Assembly (NCBI GenBank): GCA_000697055.1
Contig: JNDT01001995.1
Location: 33,439 to 97,438, forward strand
Length of the DNA stretch: 64,000 nt
Reading direction: 5' to 3'
Source of the DNA: Saksenaea vasiformis B4078
Taxonomy: Eukaryota > Mucoromycota > Mucoromycetes > Mucorales > Saksenaeaceae
Positions 39,166 to 51,188 of the stretch are shown here, one piece after another. Position numbers and translations under genes: made by a program. Within the stretch, counting starts at the first letter, position 1; each line of letters begins with the position of its first letter. The notes beneath the pieces are model-generated. The model did no database searches, was not told the DNA's origin, and worked only from the letters and a program-made list of their open reading frames with translations.

Positions 39166-40620
39166 ATGAATACAACCATCACTACACCACTTTCTACCAC
39201 GGCACCAAGCATTCTCAATAGTCACATCCAATATCCTGCTTCTCCTAACATTACCGCCGTTCAGTCTATGATCGCTACTGACTTGGACGAATGGTTGGCT
39301 GGACCGACCGATCCAAGCTTGGGTAGACCTGCGGGAACTGCAGCTGATATGTGTCACGAGTTCCTGTTACCAATAGGAAGCCCGCGAATGGCACTTGATG
39401 ATTCGACCCAGACTCCGATGCTGCGCTGGCAAGGCTATGTCAAGGACGACGTGTTCTTTGCACAGGCTCCAGCCGACCCGTTCTTTTTGGAAGACGACAT
39501 TGCATCCCTAAGCAGCCATGCCTCCTCCACGACGGAAATGCTACACCGGAGCGTCAAAGGCACTCCTTCCGACCTTTTGTACGACCATGAGCCATTGTTT
39601 GACGGCATAGAACAAGATGACAACGACGATAACAACCATCGCGACAACCACGACCGCGTCGTTGCTACCGAATCGATGCGTCGCAACAGTACAGTCTCCA
39701 CCGATCTCGATTGGTCGGCTCTTTTAGATGAACTTTGTGACGACGAGGACGAACATAGTAAACGGAAACGACCCGAAGACGATGACGACGATGATAATGA
39801 CACCGTCCAAGAAAGAATCTGTCTACTTCATCTTTCAGATAGCTCAAGTAATGGCGGCAGTACCGCATGCAGCAGTGAAGAAGAAGAAGAAGAAGGAGAA
39901 CAACAACAACAACAACCACAACTTCTTTCTGTCACCAAAACAAATCGTCCCATCAAACGACGCAAGAAATCCACCATGCCCTGCAAAAAGCACCCAAAGA
40001 AAAAAAGCACCCCGCCAGCCCTCATTGTTGAACACGGCCAAGATGGCCTGACATTGTTTGAGAATCTAACGCAGGCTGGAATCGATTGGTGTCGGTACTG
40101 TGGAACAACAGAGGGGGTCAACTGGCGACCCGGCCCTTGGGGCAAGCGGACTTTGTGCAAGTAAGTTTTCTTCTTCTTTGCTTTATAGAACTTTACAGTC
40201 TAAACTTTAAAAAAAATAACAGCAAACATGGATGTGATTACAAAGGCTATGGGCTGGCTAGTAGACTGCCTCGATTAGATCTGTCGGCTTATGCACATGA
40301 GACGTTAGAGGATCGTGACCGACCGGTTGTCCAACAATTTTGTGCCGTCTGTCAGCTTCCGGATAACTTGGTGACATGTGAGGGTGGATGTTCGCGTGCG
40401 TATCATCGTCACTGTTACTCACCTACCATCGATCTTCCCGAAAATACTCGATGGTACTGTAATGAACTTTGCCGAGAAAATCGTAGACGTAACAAAGTTG
40501 GTAAGTTTCTGCGCCCCCACCCCTTTATTTCCTAACTTTCTCTTGTTAGTGGTTGACCTTCCTAGAAAATATTTGCCCTTGATGCGGCTCAAATCGATAA
40601 ACAAAAGTAGTACAGATTAA
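39166..40620 (+). CDS. GATA-type zinc finger plus PHD finger protein
   Basis: Three exons (39166-40160, 40223-40500, 40550-40620) give 447 residues. The first ~310 residues are Ser/Asp/Glu-rich with poly-Asp, poly-Glu and poly-Gln stretches and basic segments (RPIKRRKKS, KKHPKKKS) that may be nuclear signals. A GATA-like finger is split by the first intron: WCRYCGTTEGVNWRPG, then KRTLCNKHGCDYKGYG (C-x2-C...C-x3-C). A PHD finger follows: CAVCQLPDNLVTCEGG, then CSRAYHRHCY and RWYCNELC (C4HC3). The third exon adds a short tail. DNA binding through GATA and histone-tail reading through PHD are predicted from these folds; the target genes are unknown. The 5' UTR is pyrimidine-rich. Confidence 0.88.
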
Positions 40621-40694
40621 CTAAGCATCGGGAAGAGCTAATCCTCCCCTCCCCTCCCTCCAGGCCCCCCCTTCATTCATTCTCTTGCTCTCTG

Positions 40695-40738
<44 letters not shown>

Positions 40739-42069
40739 CTCTCTTATTCTCTCTTCTTTTCTTATTTCACCTTCTACTCCTCTCCGGCAACCCCTTTTAT
40801 ATCTCATCAAACATTACATACAAAACCAACTCTTCCTCGCTATCTTTCTTTTTCTATATTTTTTTTCCAAACCTTCGTGTAAATCTTTTTTCTTCTTTTG
40901 ACCATCTCGTTGTACAGTAAAAAGAAAGAAAACAAAAAAAATCATGGTCTGGTTTCTTTGGTGACACGGCTATCGGAGAACATAGAATTAAGGGGTACAT
41001 GCTGGTTGGCACTGCGTAAAGTTCATCGATTGCGTCGCCATACCTAGTTTGCGGGATACACAGCACTACATAATGCGTTGTTGCAGAGAGAGACAAATTT
41101 CATAAACTGTACCGCCATTCTCGTCAAAGAAGACAAAGGCTATTTTTAGTACATCATGACGAAAACTTTATACACCAAGTGCCGTTGACGGGTAGAACGA
41201 TCCGTCGGAGTGCCTCAAAATTTACGTTAAAGTTTGAACGTTATTTTAAGGAGACACTTCGTCATGGCTTGACAGCCGAGCCATAGAGGGGATATGCATG
41301 TATAACGGAGTATTTAGATGTAGGCGGTCATTCTCTCTTTTAAGATGCGCGTTTCATTTGATTGTACGTGGAATAGTCGTTACAGAGTTAGACAATGAAG
41401 TACTAGATTATTTTATTTTTTTATCCGTGGCGTAACGCTCGGTAGTCGGTCTCAATTGAGTTGTTTGCCGTTCTAGCTTTGTGTAGATCAAGACAGTCTG
41501 ACTTTCGAATGACTGCATCAGATGTGGGACATCGGAAGGAACCGATTCGATGTTGTAATGAATCTTACTACGTTCCGTAGTCCTTATTTGAACGCCACAA
41601 AACAGAAGGAAGAACAGAAAAATTCAAAATCAGCGGGCGTAGTGAGGAAGAAGTGCCAAGAGAAAAAAAAAAAAAGAAAAAAGCATGATGTACCGCAAAT
41701 TGGTTGATAATGCATGAATAGATTGAAAAACTCTACATATATGGGACAAAAGGTAAAAGAGCTAATTAAATCATTCAAACAGGAGGATTCGTCGTAGTTG
41801 AAAAGTAGCGCTACATATGCCGGGATATTCATGCAACAAACATTTCTTACGCCGTTTGACATGAATTATGTATGATACTTTTAGATTAATGAGGAATAAC
41901 AAACAAAACGTCTTTAGTATATACAGTCATTCTGTTAAGCTTGTTTCTGTCCAAATAGGGTACAGTATCCTCTTGTTTCTTTCCTTTCTTTTTATTAGAT
42001 GGCAATGATAGAAGTGATGAAAAAGAAAAGTGATCGTTGGAAGTTTTTAATTTTTTAGTTTTTTTTCCT
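40621..42069. other. Intergenic with (TC)n microsatellite
   Basis: A (TC)n tract lies at about 40699-40735, 80 nt after the GATA+PHD stop. The remaining ~1.3 kb, between two convergent genes, has no supported ORF. Confidence 0.6.
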
Positions 42070-43318
42070 TTACTGACGCCATCCTGCGTTCAGTTGCATT
42101 AACGTTAAGACAGCATCCATTGGATATTCTGTCTTTTTTCCTTCTTTTCGTTCATTCTCTTGTCCTTCTGAAGAACCTTCCTCATTAGACTTTGTAGTTG
42201 CTTGTTGTTGCAATGGTGAATTGTGACCACTACTTGTCACACTTGTGCTTGGAGAAAGTCCATGAACTAAAGGCGCTGTCAAACCTTGCTGCCCCGTATT
42301 GGCTTCTGTGTTATTTTGTTGTTGTTGTTGTTGTGATTCTTCTGCACGCGACGTCGGCACATGGATCTGTGGCTGTTCTTGCTGTGTTTCCTGTGTTGTC
42401 GTCGTCGTCTCTGATTGTACTGACTGTTCTGACTGCGTGAAATCCACAGGAGGCGTAGGCATTTTGCCATTAGCAAGTGCCTGTAGCCATTAAAAGAATT
42501 ATATTAGCGCCAACGAAGCCTTTTGAAATGCAAGAAAATTTACCAGCATGCTGTTGTTAAGCTGTTCTAGCAGTTGACGTTGCAAATCTGCAGGAAAATC
42601 TAATAGCTTAACAGCCGCAGATGTATCAATGGGTGGGTAGTAGGGCATGGAGGTAGACGTATGTGTGTCAAGGGAGCTGCCGGGCATGGTGTCAGGTACA
42701 CTAAGTACATTATCGACGATGTTCTTTCGACGTTCTTTTTCCATTCGTTTCTGACGTCGTTTCTCAAATTCTTCGTTGATCCAAGCCTGTTTAGTATCGC
42801 TGTCTTGCGGACCGAACAGTTTCGTCGCTCTTTTATTCACCCGGCATCGTAGATCATTGTCTTTGTCTAACATAGAATACAATAGTCAATCAAACATGCT
42901 GTGTAATCGACATGTTATGATTTTTACTTCTTTCTTCGTTATGCAGTCGCCATTTCTTTTTACGTTCTCTGTTTGCTGCACGGATGCTTAGCTTTTTCTC
43001 GTAATCGATTTCGGTGGGTGGCTGTGATGATGCTTGCGGCACATGGCCTGATGATGTTCCTCCTGATGCCTGTGCCGCTGCCGCTGCTGCTGCTGCTGCC
43101 GCTGCTGCTAACAAACCTTCATGCGAAAGAGTAGCGCCGTGACTGTTGACAGCAGCCAGCATAGCTTCGTGCAATTGTTGCTGATAGGGCTGAAACGCCG
43201 AAGAGGACGGTGTGGGACTACTACTAGTCACAGGTGTGGTGTCGGTGGAGGAGGAGGTTGTCGGCACACCGCCAGCCGCATTTGTATTTTCGGGTTTATT
43301 ACTCGCTGTATGTTCCAT
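42070..43318 (-). CDS. DUF3020-type fungal nuclear protein
   Basis: Three exons (43318-42928, 42866-42544, 42480-42070) give 374 residues. The core reads IRAANRERKKKWRLHNEERN and, across the first intron, KDNDLRCRVNKRATKLFG. This is the basic DUF3020 signature shared by fungal proteins often described as chromatin- or transcription-related. The N-terminus is Ser/Thr/Pro-rich with a 12-Ala tract, and the C-terminus is Gln/Thr/Glu-rich with a poly-Gln run. A basic helix (WINEEFEKRRQKRMEKERRK) follows the core. No catalytic motif is visible. The function is not established; nuclear localisation is inferred from composition. A CRE-like palindrome and a CCAAT box lie 84-95 nt upstream of the ATG. 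Confidence 0.85.
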
Positions 43319-45270
43319 AGTTTGTAGTAGAAAAAGAGCAAGGTAGCTTCCCACTGCTTCGTATTAGTTCAAACCTGTTTGGGTTCTCAAAAAAAAATAA
43401 CCCAATGACGTCAGTGAAACTGGTGAACTCGCGGGACTTGGAAGCTATTTTTTTTACTTTCCGCCAAATACTCCGCATGCTTTTGTGTCATTTTCATATG
43501 GACTCAGTGGTGTTCGATCCGGAACTCTTGGAGCGGCCCGATATGTACCATAAGAAAATCATACAAGGCACATCCAATCCCCGTAAAGCAAACAATAAAA
43601 AGGTTATTAATAGTGGACACAGTGTGAATACGCCAGGAAACGTTGATTCGTCAATGAAGAAACAAAAGCAGTTGCAAGCGTGTATATCACCAGCACCATG
43701 CACCGGCCAGCGACTCTCACTGCTTTGACCAGGCGTTAGAGGGATCGATCAAAACAGCAGAAGATTCAGACCACTTTTTGCAGGAGCACCGCTTCCATAT
43801 CATTAGAACATAGAGATTCACACAAAGCTATTATTTTAATTTATCGCCAAAACGCTCCTAGTAGCTTCAAAATGTGCACATTTGCACAGGACGCCGTATC
43901 TGTTCCACATCGATTTAATCTGCAGCAAATAATGTCATATTTGACCGGTAATCCATCAAATGGTTGCTGGAAAACTGACGGAGAAACGTAAGCTGCTAAC
44001 TTCAATTATATACGTCCTTAACAGTTTCCTTTCCTTTTCATCTGTCAGAATCACGATACAGTAATAAGCACAAACTTCACAACGGCAAAAGCGTTGTGTT
44101 TTGTTGCTCAAGATTGCACTAAGCTGCCAGCGTATGGATCATTAACAAGTCTGAAAGCCCTTGACTCAATATGCAATTGTTAATAAACCCCCGCGTTGGC
44201 GATAATCGTCGTGAAGCCCCATATGGTTCGCTTCAAATGCGGCAAAGCACCAAGTAGCACGACAGAATGTGGACGACGTGGACCGTCAAGAGAATGCGTC
44301 ATACTGGTCTTACTAGCTGGTCTTACCTTGCCAGGCTGTCAAACCGAAAGGACACCAGCTTTCGTTTGCTTGAGCCTAAGAATGTGGAACAAAGGGTTTA
44401 TGATAGCCGTTGTATAGATCACATAGGAGGAACATAGATCCAACGTCAAGAACCAACTCAGGAAACTCAAATCTACTGGGCAGGATCACGATTACAATTC
44501 CCGAATAGAATAGAACAATAATAATGCGGGCAGACAGACACACAACCAACCACCTCTTACTTCACGTCCAAATTTTTAGAAGGTTATCAAGGGGAGGATT
44601 CCAGGTAACAAAGTTCATTTACATACGATTGCCAATGACCGTCGTGGAATGTGGACCACAAACAAGAAAGATGACGATGCTAGTAGCCCTATTGCACAAG
44701 AAGAGAATGCTTGTATCCTTTCTTCTTTAAGGGAGATGTACATGTTTAGTGGTATTTAACCATCCATAATTATAAAATCGATAAAAAGGTGAATCCTTGT
44801 AGGTCACAGGAATGATTGGCAACAATGACAAATGAAATCATGCTCCTGTTAGACAAGGAGAGATCCCGATTGCTCCAGGGGAAGGGGCGGGGGGAGCGAT
44901 GTGGCAGTGCGCTTTTGCAATGCAAGGTGCAAAAATGTCCGCAGTTACCATGTGAGTGCATTTCATGATTGTCAAAACACGTGTGTTAACTTTGTTCCAA
45001 ATTTCCTGTTCAAGCGTATATTATCACCCGCTGATCAAAGCTTCAATTTTCATCGCGGGGATGAGTTTAGTACACAGGGGTTTTAAAGATGTCGGTATTC
45101 AGAGCCGTCCATCTACATTGTACTCCGATGGAAAGGTGCTTACAGCTTCACATTGAGTAATCTCTCTCTCTTTTTTTTTCAAAGATAGTATTGTACATTT
45201 GTTTGATTACATTGTATGAAGTATTAAAATACAGTAGTAAAGAGGGGATGAAAGGGGGGGCGCATGGAAG
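43319..45270. other. Intergenic, no gene seen
   Basis: About 1.95 kb. A 107-codon plus-strand ORF at 43405-43728 has no recognisable motif and starts in the DUF3020 promoter, so I do not accept it. The rest has short ORFs only. Confidence 0.5.
43402..43413. promoter_or_regulatory. CCAAT box touching a TGACGTCA palindrome
   Basis: CCAAT (43402-43406) runs directly into TGACGTCA (43406-43413), a perfect ATF/CREB site. It lies about 90 nt upstream of the DUF3020 gene start on the minus strand. Binding is not shown by sequence alone. Confidence 0.5.
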
Positions 45271-46297
45271 TTATTCAGTGGAAGATACACGTTGATACCC
45301 GTCACGATCAAGTTCAACGGATGCTTTTTCTACATCTTCTTCTTCAGAATCTTCAGCAGGAGGTAAATGGAGACATCGACGAACACATCTCTGAATAGAT
45401 TTGCCCCATACCACTGGAACCAAGGAAATAAACGAAACAAGGAGGAGTTTCATCACAAGAGAAAAGGACAAGATGTCAGAGGTAGATGTAAGATCACCCA
45501 GCACATCGCCTGCCTGGGCACACACCAGGTTATAAGGCATTACACCAATAAATGTCGACCAGAAGAACGGGGCAACCGGGATACCGAGTAGCGGAGATAC
45601 CATGTTAATGAACCTTAACGAGAGGTGAGTTTGAAAGTTCTCAAGACTATACACATCTCCTTACTTACCAGTAGGGTGTAAAAGGGAAAAGACGGACAAA
45701 GAGCAACCACCAGAAGAGACCTGATTTGGTTCTTCCATTCATCTGGCTCATCATGACAGCAGCTTTGCGAGATATCCATCCCACCTGCATAAATGGTTCA
45801 CCGACCAGCTTGGCCAGACCATAGGCAAGGGTAGCACCTGCAGCAGTCAGCCAGCTCGTCCACACTGTGGCCAATCCAATGCCATAAAGGTAGCCTGCAA
45901 GTAAGTTCAATAGTACCGAGCCAGGTACTGAGAAGGCTTGCTGCCAAAGATAGAGGACGGCAAATACACCCGCTACAGAGAAGGAGCCGGTCCACGTTGC
46001 TCGGGCCAGTTCTTCAAGATGGACGGCTGTTGACTGTACCTCCGTCAAAGTTCTCGGTAAACCAATGTCTAGCACTTCATGGGCCAGTGTCATGGTGAAT
46101 AAAAGTGAAACGAGACCGATAAGGATAAATAAGGCGAGACGAGGGAATAACTGACGCCATGTGGGGACATCACTGGTGAATTCGTCTAGCTGGAAAACAT
46201 GTTCATCATGGTCTACTCTCGGTGTATGTTTAGGGTCAAGAGGTGAGAAATCCAAACTGTCTAATGAGCTCGACTCGATATCACTATGTCTGGTCAT
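45271..46297 (-). CDS. TMEM41A-like VTT/SNARE-associated Golgi family protein
   Basis: Two exons (46297-45669, 45613-45271) give 323 residues. An acidic N-terminus (MTRHSDIESSSLDSLDF) is followed by a first TM segment (LFPRLALFILIGLVSLLF). The VTT core then reads FSVPGSVLLNLLAGYLYG, AGATLAYGLAKLVG, FVRLFPFTPYWFINMVSP and FFWSTFIGVMPYNLVCAQAG. The last two blocks resemble TMEM41A more than TMEM41B or Tvp38. VTT proteins are ER/Golgi membrane proteins; TMEM41B and VMP1 are lipid scramblases, so lipid scrambling is a possible but unproven role here. The C-terminus is acidic and probably cytosolic. It shares a 148-bp divergent promoter with ZNHIT2. Confidence 0.86.
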
Positions 46298-46445
46298 GAC
46301 GCATAGGAAAACAAAAAAAACAAAAAAACAAAAAAAGAATGAAAATGAAAATTAAACACAAAAATAGTTTCCCGTTTTCCCCCCTAAGTTGTTTTTTTTT
46401 AATACTCGGCCCGAGTTTATGCGTGGCCACTTTTGAACAATCACC
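46298..46445. promoter_or_regulatory. 148-bp divergent promoter, TMEM41A-like / ZNHIT2
   Basis: The two start codons (46297 minus, 46446 plus) are separated by 148 bp. The interval has A-rich tracts on the left and GGCCCGAG/GTGGCCAC near the ZNHIT2 start. Both genes must share this upstream DNA. Confidence 0.5.
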
Positions 46446-47697
46446 ATGCCCAGCCTTCATATTATTGACGATGATCAAGCATCCTCTTCCAATCAACCTT
46501 TATGCAACATGTAAGCAATACCAATGAGAACCCTCCCAACGCTTATTAGGCTTTTGGTTTAGTTGTCAGAAACAGTTCTCTAGCTACATTTGTCCCCGTT
46601 GCAACTTGAAGTACTGTTCACTTGCATGTTACAAAGATCAACAACATATGGAATGTACCGAATCGTTCTATAAAGACAACGTTACAGCCGAGATTCAATC
46701 GCGTGATCCCAATGATGCAGGTCGTCTACGTATGCTAGCCATGTTGCAGCGATTCGAAAGGGAAAACGATGCAGCTGCAGAAGAAGAAGAAGAAGACGAA
46801 GAGGATGATTTTGTTCAACGCTTTTCTGAATTGGATATCGAGAAAATGGATGCAAGCCATTTATGGGAAAAGCTATCACCAGAAGAGCGACGTGAATTTG
46901 AAACGATGGTCTCCAACCTAGAACAAAGAGAAGGTGCCGACTGGTTGAACCTTCCAACGTATCATCCATGGTGGTGTCAACCACGAAAAGTCGTACAATT
47001 CTCAGATGATAAGAGTAACAATATACCTGAGCTACCTGCCCCATTTCCGGATTTCAACACGATGTACAGATCCTCTACAAATCCTAACGTCCATCTGATA
47101 TGGAATCTGTTAAATGTGACGATGACATACTGTTATTTGATGCGGCATACCATGGGAGAACCTTTGGAAGATGTCCAAGATGCAGTCCAAGTGATCGACT
47201 CTCTCTCTATCCTATTCTCGACCGCAACCGACTGGCCTTATACCAATGCAGCAGATGTCCTTGTCGATATGATTGAACGAATTGATCGCTTAGAGAAGGG
47301 GAATGAACAGCCATCGACAGCAAGTAACACGCATAGACGATCACAGCTTCAGAGCGTGTTACTCGATGACATAGCAGCGCTTCTAAAACGCGAGGATATT
47401 GCGCGAGCAGCAGGTGACCTGTGGCGGATCCTCGATCAAGCTAACAAGCAAATGAAAAAGAAAAAAGTGATGCTGGCTGCCCGAAAAGCGTACTTTTATG
47501 TCGCATATGCAGCCTATGCAAATCTCCCGAACGCAGCTAATGAGTTGAACCCTCTTGAAAAACTCAAAATCGCGATTGCAACGGAAAGCGAACGTGTGCG
47601 GGTGGACAAAGAGTTATTTGATAGACAAGAACGCGCAGCGAAGAAGGCAATGGAACGTGTCGAAAAACAAAAGGGGCCAAAGATATCTGAGCTGTAG
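46446..47697 (+). CDS. ZNHIT2: ZNHIT2-like HIT zinc-finger protein
   Basis: Two exons (46446-46510, 46563-47697) give 399 residues. The HIT zinc finger is built across the intron: LCNICQKQFSSYICPRCN and KYCSLACYKDQQHMEC. A long helical, acidic region follows (AAAEEEEEDEEDDF, DASHLWEKLSPEERREFETM), then WWCQPRKVV, and the helical C-terminus ends MERVEKQKGPKISEL. This layout matches ZNHIT2/YlbA-type proteins. ZNHIT2 links the R2TP chaperone to U5 snRNP assembly. Without exon 1 the finger would lose two Cys, so the upstream start at 46446 is needed. The intron is 52 nt with GTAAGC and TTTAG ends. Confidence 0.9.
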
Positions 47698-47925
47698 TGT
47701 CGCCTTAATTCTTGACTTCTTTTGCTTTGCACATTATATTTTTTTTTCTTCTTTTGCATGTACTTTTTATTGAATGACTTTTATGCTACTATATATATAA
47801 ACCTTTGCGTCCATGAAATATACGGTTATCGCTACAAAACTACTAAGTTTACTTTACAATAGAGACCTACGGGAGAATAAAGTCAGTTTCTCTTCTGGTT
47901 ACTTGGTCCACAGGCAGTCATGCTG

Positions 47926-48241
47926 CTTGTGGTATTTGAATGAGTTAGCAAAAAGGAAACGCATAAGACCCTTTGATGCCCGTTGGACATCTTTATTTCA
48001 TCCGATTTGTCTGCCTGTTTATATTATTCAGGCTTTCCGGAATTCAGCTTTAAGTGAATGCTCTTCTCGCTGATAGGTATTATAAGGTTATTATTGCAGT
48101 AACGGTGCCATCTTGTTAACGATCCGATATCTCTGTGATGTCAGAGAGGAGGCATAATCGATGTCTCGATATAGAGAAGCTCGTTGTAAATGGAAATACG
48201 TTAATAGGATGAATACTACGACTGTCCGCATATACCACAGT
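47926..48241 (+). repeat. Diverged dispersed repeat, copy 1
   Basis: It aligns along its length with 50841-51188: shared blocks include GTGGTATTTGAAT, GCATAATCG, ATATAGAGAAGCTC and AGGATGAATACTACGAC. Several gaps and many substitutions separate the copies. On the minus strand both can encode a related string (RSIHPI, HRLCL), hinting at coding ancestry. Confidence 0.75.
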
Positions 48242-48975
48242 GCTTTAGTTCTCGCGCATAAGTAGACAACTTACTCGACGTAACATCTGAAAACTTCGAA
48301 GAGTAAGAAGTGCCGTACATGAGGGTGACATCCGCCGAATATTATACCAAGTCCGGCTTCAAGTGTATAATGGGACTAATACAGAATGCCAAGGATCAAG
48401 CCAACAACAGTGAAACTGACAGAACGATTGTAACCAACAGGACAGCTGATACATATGTGGTTAAAGTAGCGTAAAAGCAACATGGAATGGCTTTCTATAT
48501 TCTCAATGTTCCACGTTGATCATAGGGCTTTTGTTGAGCACAGTCATTTCCAGCATTTGTCACTGTTATAACATATGGTATACGAAGCAATGGAAATCGA
48601 AGACTATAAGACTGACTGACGATGTCGTTCAGCGGGAGAAATATTTGACTAATTGATGGTAGCAATGCTTTACAGTGAGAGCGTGTTTAACTGTCGGAGT
48701 ACCTGGATGTGGAAAGGTTTTGTCCGTGAGGGTACATATTCGTTTCTGTTTCTTTCACGCTCAACTACCTTCATTCTTCTTTCCTTTCATTACGAATGAT
48801 GCGAAGATATCGGAAGCAGGGAAAGACTATTGCTTCCTCTAGCTCACTTCCAGAAAATGGAACTTTCGTGAAGCTTTTACCCATTATGAAGGTGTCCTGA
48901 ATTTACCGTCCAATGCGATATGCCAGATCATGGAGCGTGATCTGAATGTGATGGTGAAGAGTAGAAAGGCCTTTG

Positions 48976-49011
48976 AAGAACCTAGCGAGAAAATGCTCTC
49001 GCTAGGTTCTT
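48976..49011. repeat. Perfect 15-bp inverted repeat with 6-nt loop
   Basis: AAGAACCTAGCGAGA (48976-48990) pairs with TCTCGCTAGGTTCTT (48997-49011) across AAATGC. The stem has no mismatch. No T-run follows, and no gene end lies nearby. Confidence 0.85.
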
Positions 49012-50206
49012 GAAGGTGAGGTGGCACGACTCGGGACCATTATTATGCAGATGATGAGTTAATTTCTTGCTTTTTACTTGCTTGTAGTTCTACGCAGAAC
49101 ACGTGGAAAGTCCTAAACAATCCACAGAACCGTCGCTACAGCAAGTAGTTGTCACAGATTGCGTCAACGACAGCTATAGCAACTGTAACAACAACTTGAC
49201 GAAAAATGTATACCATGAAAGTCCGGTTAAGGTTTGAGGATCTGAGGCTGAAGATGTAATGACGATTGCCCTAATTTTTCTTTTAATGGATGACAACTAC
49301 TCGTTAGAAAGCAAGCGAAAAAGTGCTGACAGTGTCAGCATAGAATCTGGTAAATCTACAACACGAATTCGTAATGGATGGCTGTTGGGTGCTAACATAA
49401 TTTGATATGTTATCGGTATAGAATCAAACCTTTCCGCAACATCAATTCTGTTTTTTTTCTTTAAAAAAAAAAAAAGGCGAAAAAGACAATCAATCTCCAC
49501 CCTCCCAACCTGACCCCGTCAGTCTCTACCAAGAATCAACGGCGATGACGCGAGCAAACTCGATGCTATTCTTCGTAACGGTGATTGATTCTAATTTTGG
49601 TGATGAAGCTGTGAGCCTGTGTACATCAAGCATATGAGCAAACTATGGAAGAGCAACAAACAATTCACCGCTTCAAGAAAGAAGTTAATATATTTAACCT
49701 TTTGCGCCGCTGCCTGGAAGGACCATTGGACAACTTAGGCGGATGTCCAGAAGATTTGTAGATATGAAATTGTTTCCTGAATCAAGAGATGACGAATAAA
49801 TAGGCAACATCTGAGCGGGCCGCCGATGTTCTAAGACATACGATTGATTGAAATGACCGCGGCTGTACGATAGCACAAACGCTTCTAAAGAGGACGCACT
49901 CGTTTTATTTAGAAGGGGTTCGTTCGAAAGAGATGATGTGTGATGTGCAAACGCGCAGCATTCACTAAACTTTCGGACGTTCCGATGAGACACGACCATC
50001 CTTCTTATTAGGACATATGGACGATCTCAATTTTATTTCCAGTGATAACGGTGATGAGGTGCAAGAAATGAGATTGCTCCGCTACTTATTGTTCGACTAC
50101 CATGCCGAATTGCCTCAAGCCAGCTTATATCGTACTTCCCAATGAACGTACCCCGTTCGCTGAACACGTTATTCCGATCTTCAACTATTTCAATGCCTGA
50201 ACGGGA

Positions 50207-50718
50207 TTGTTGTCTTTCATCTGGTGTGCGATGCTAACGATGGGTAATCTGTTCAAGTACTTACGATATTCCTATGCAGGTATGAAAAAGGCTCCCCATC
50301 CAGCAGTCAACCGATGCTCATGTCTTTCTGAGAGTCAGCGTAAGCTCTTGGATGGTATATTGGTTTTAGCTATAAGGACAAGATCGAACGCGTAATGATG
50401 GAATGCTCAGGGTATGGTAAAAGTTTTCCGAAAGATAGATATCGCAAAGTCTCTAGTGCTTGTGCCTGTTTCATTCACTCACATCCTTGCATACGTATAG
50501 ATAGGGAAGAAGTCGATGAGCACACTGAAGAGGATACTCTAAAGTTAATGGAGTATACGGACAACTGCCTGAAGAATGAGATGAATCAATACCGATACGC
50601 ATCAATGGACTCAAAGCGGAGGAGGACTAGTATAATAGGCTTTCATTTAATGTATCCCGTCATTAGAAGAACTGATCGGTTCAGCAGTAGGAGGAGAAAT
50701 TACACGAGACTTATATGA
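50207..50718 (+). pseudogene. Broken ORF, possibly a decayed lineage-specific repeat gene
   Basis: Two overlapping frames (50207-50395 and 50395-50718) look protein-like. The second holds VMMECSGYG, then HTEEDTLKLMEYTDNCLKNE and MNQYRYASMDS, a combination I recall from multi-copy hypothetical proteins of Mucoromycota. A possible intron (GTAAAAG...CGTATAG, about 50418-50501) lies between these parts. No domain is certain, and the surrounding frames are interrupted. Confidence 0.35.
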
Positions 50719-50840
50719 ACAAGACGAGAGATAGATCGTATAATTCAGTTACTTGCTGATTGGTCGCAAAGTCTCTGTGTGCGATCGGACAAATTTACCC
50801 TCATGTCAGTTCTTTTCCGGACGACTCTCATCTAAAGTAA

Positions 50841-51188
50841 CTGTGGTATTTGAATAAGTTTAACAAAAAGGGAAATGGATAAAATCCTTCGAGACTGTTC
50901 GATATCATTATTTCATTCAATTTGTTTGCCTATTTATATGTGTTCAGTCTTTTCGGGATTCAGATTTAAGTGAACGTTCTTCTCGGCGATAGGTGTTTAT
51001 GATGGTAATTACTGCGATAGCAGTGCCACCTTTGTTAACGACCTCGGCGATGACTTAGAGATGAGGCATAATCGGTGTTCCAATATAGAGAAGCTCACTG
51101 TAAATGGAAGTACGTTAATTCCCGATCTTCCTGCTATGGAACACATTTCAATAGGATGAATACTACGACCGTCTACATATACCACAGT
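50841..51188 (+). repeat. Diverged dispersed repeat, copy 2
   Basis: Second copy of the repeat at 47926-48241, about 2.9 kb away in the same orientation. It carries about 31 extra bases near 51119-51150 relative to copy 1. The minus-strand frame here is open as VYVDGRSIHPIEMCSIAGRS. Confidence 0.75.

Noticed and set aside
43405..43728. 107-codon plus-strand ORF
   Set aside because: No motif, unusual composition, and it overlaps the presumed DUF3020 promoter.
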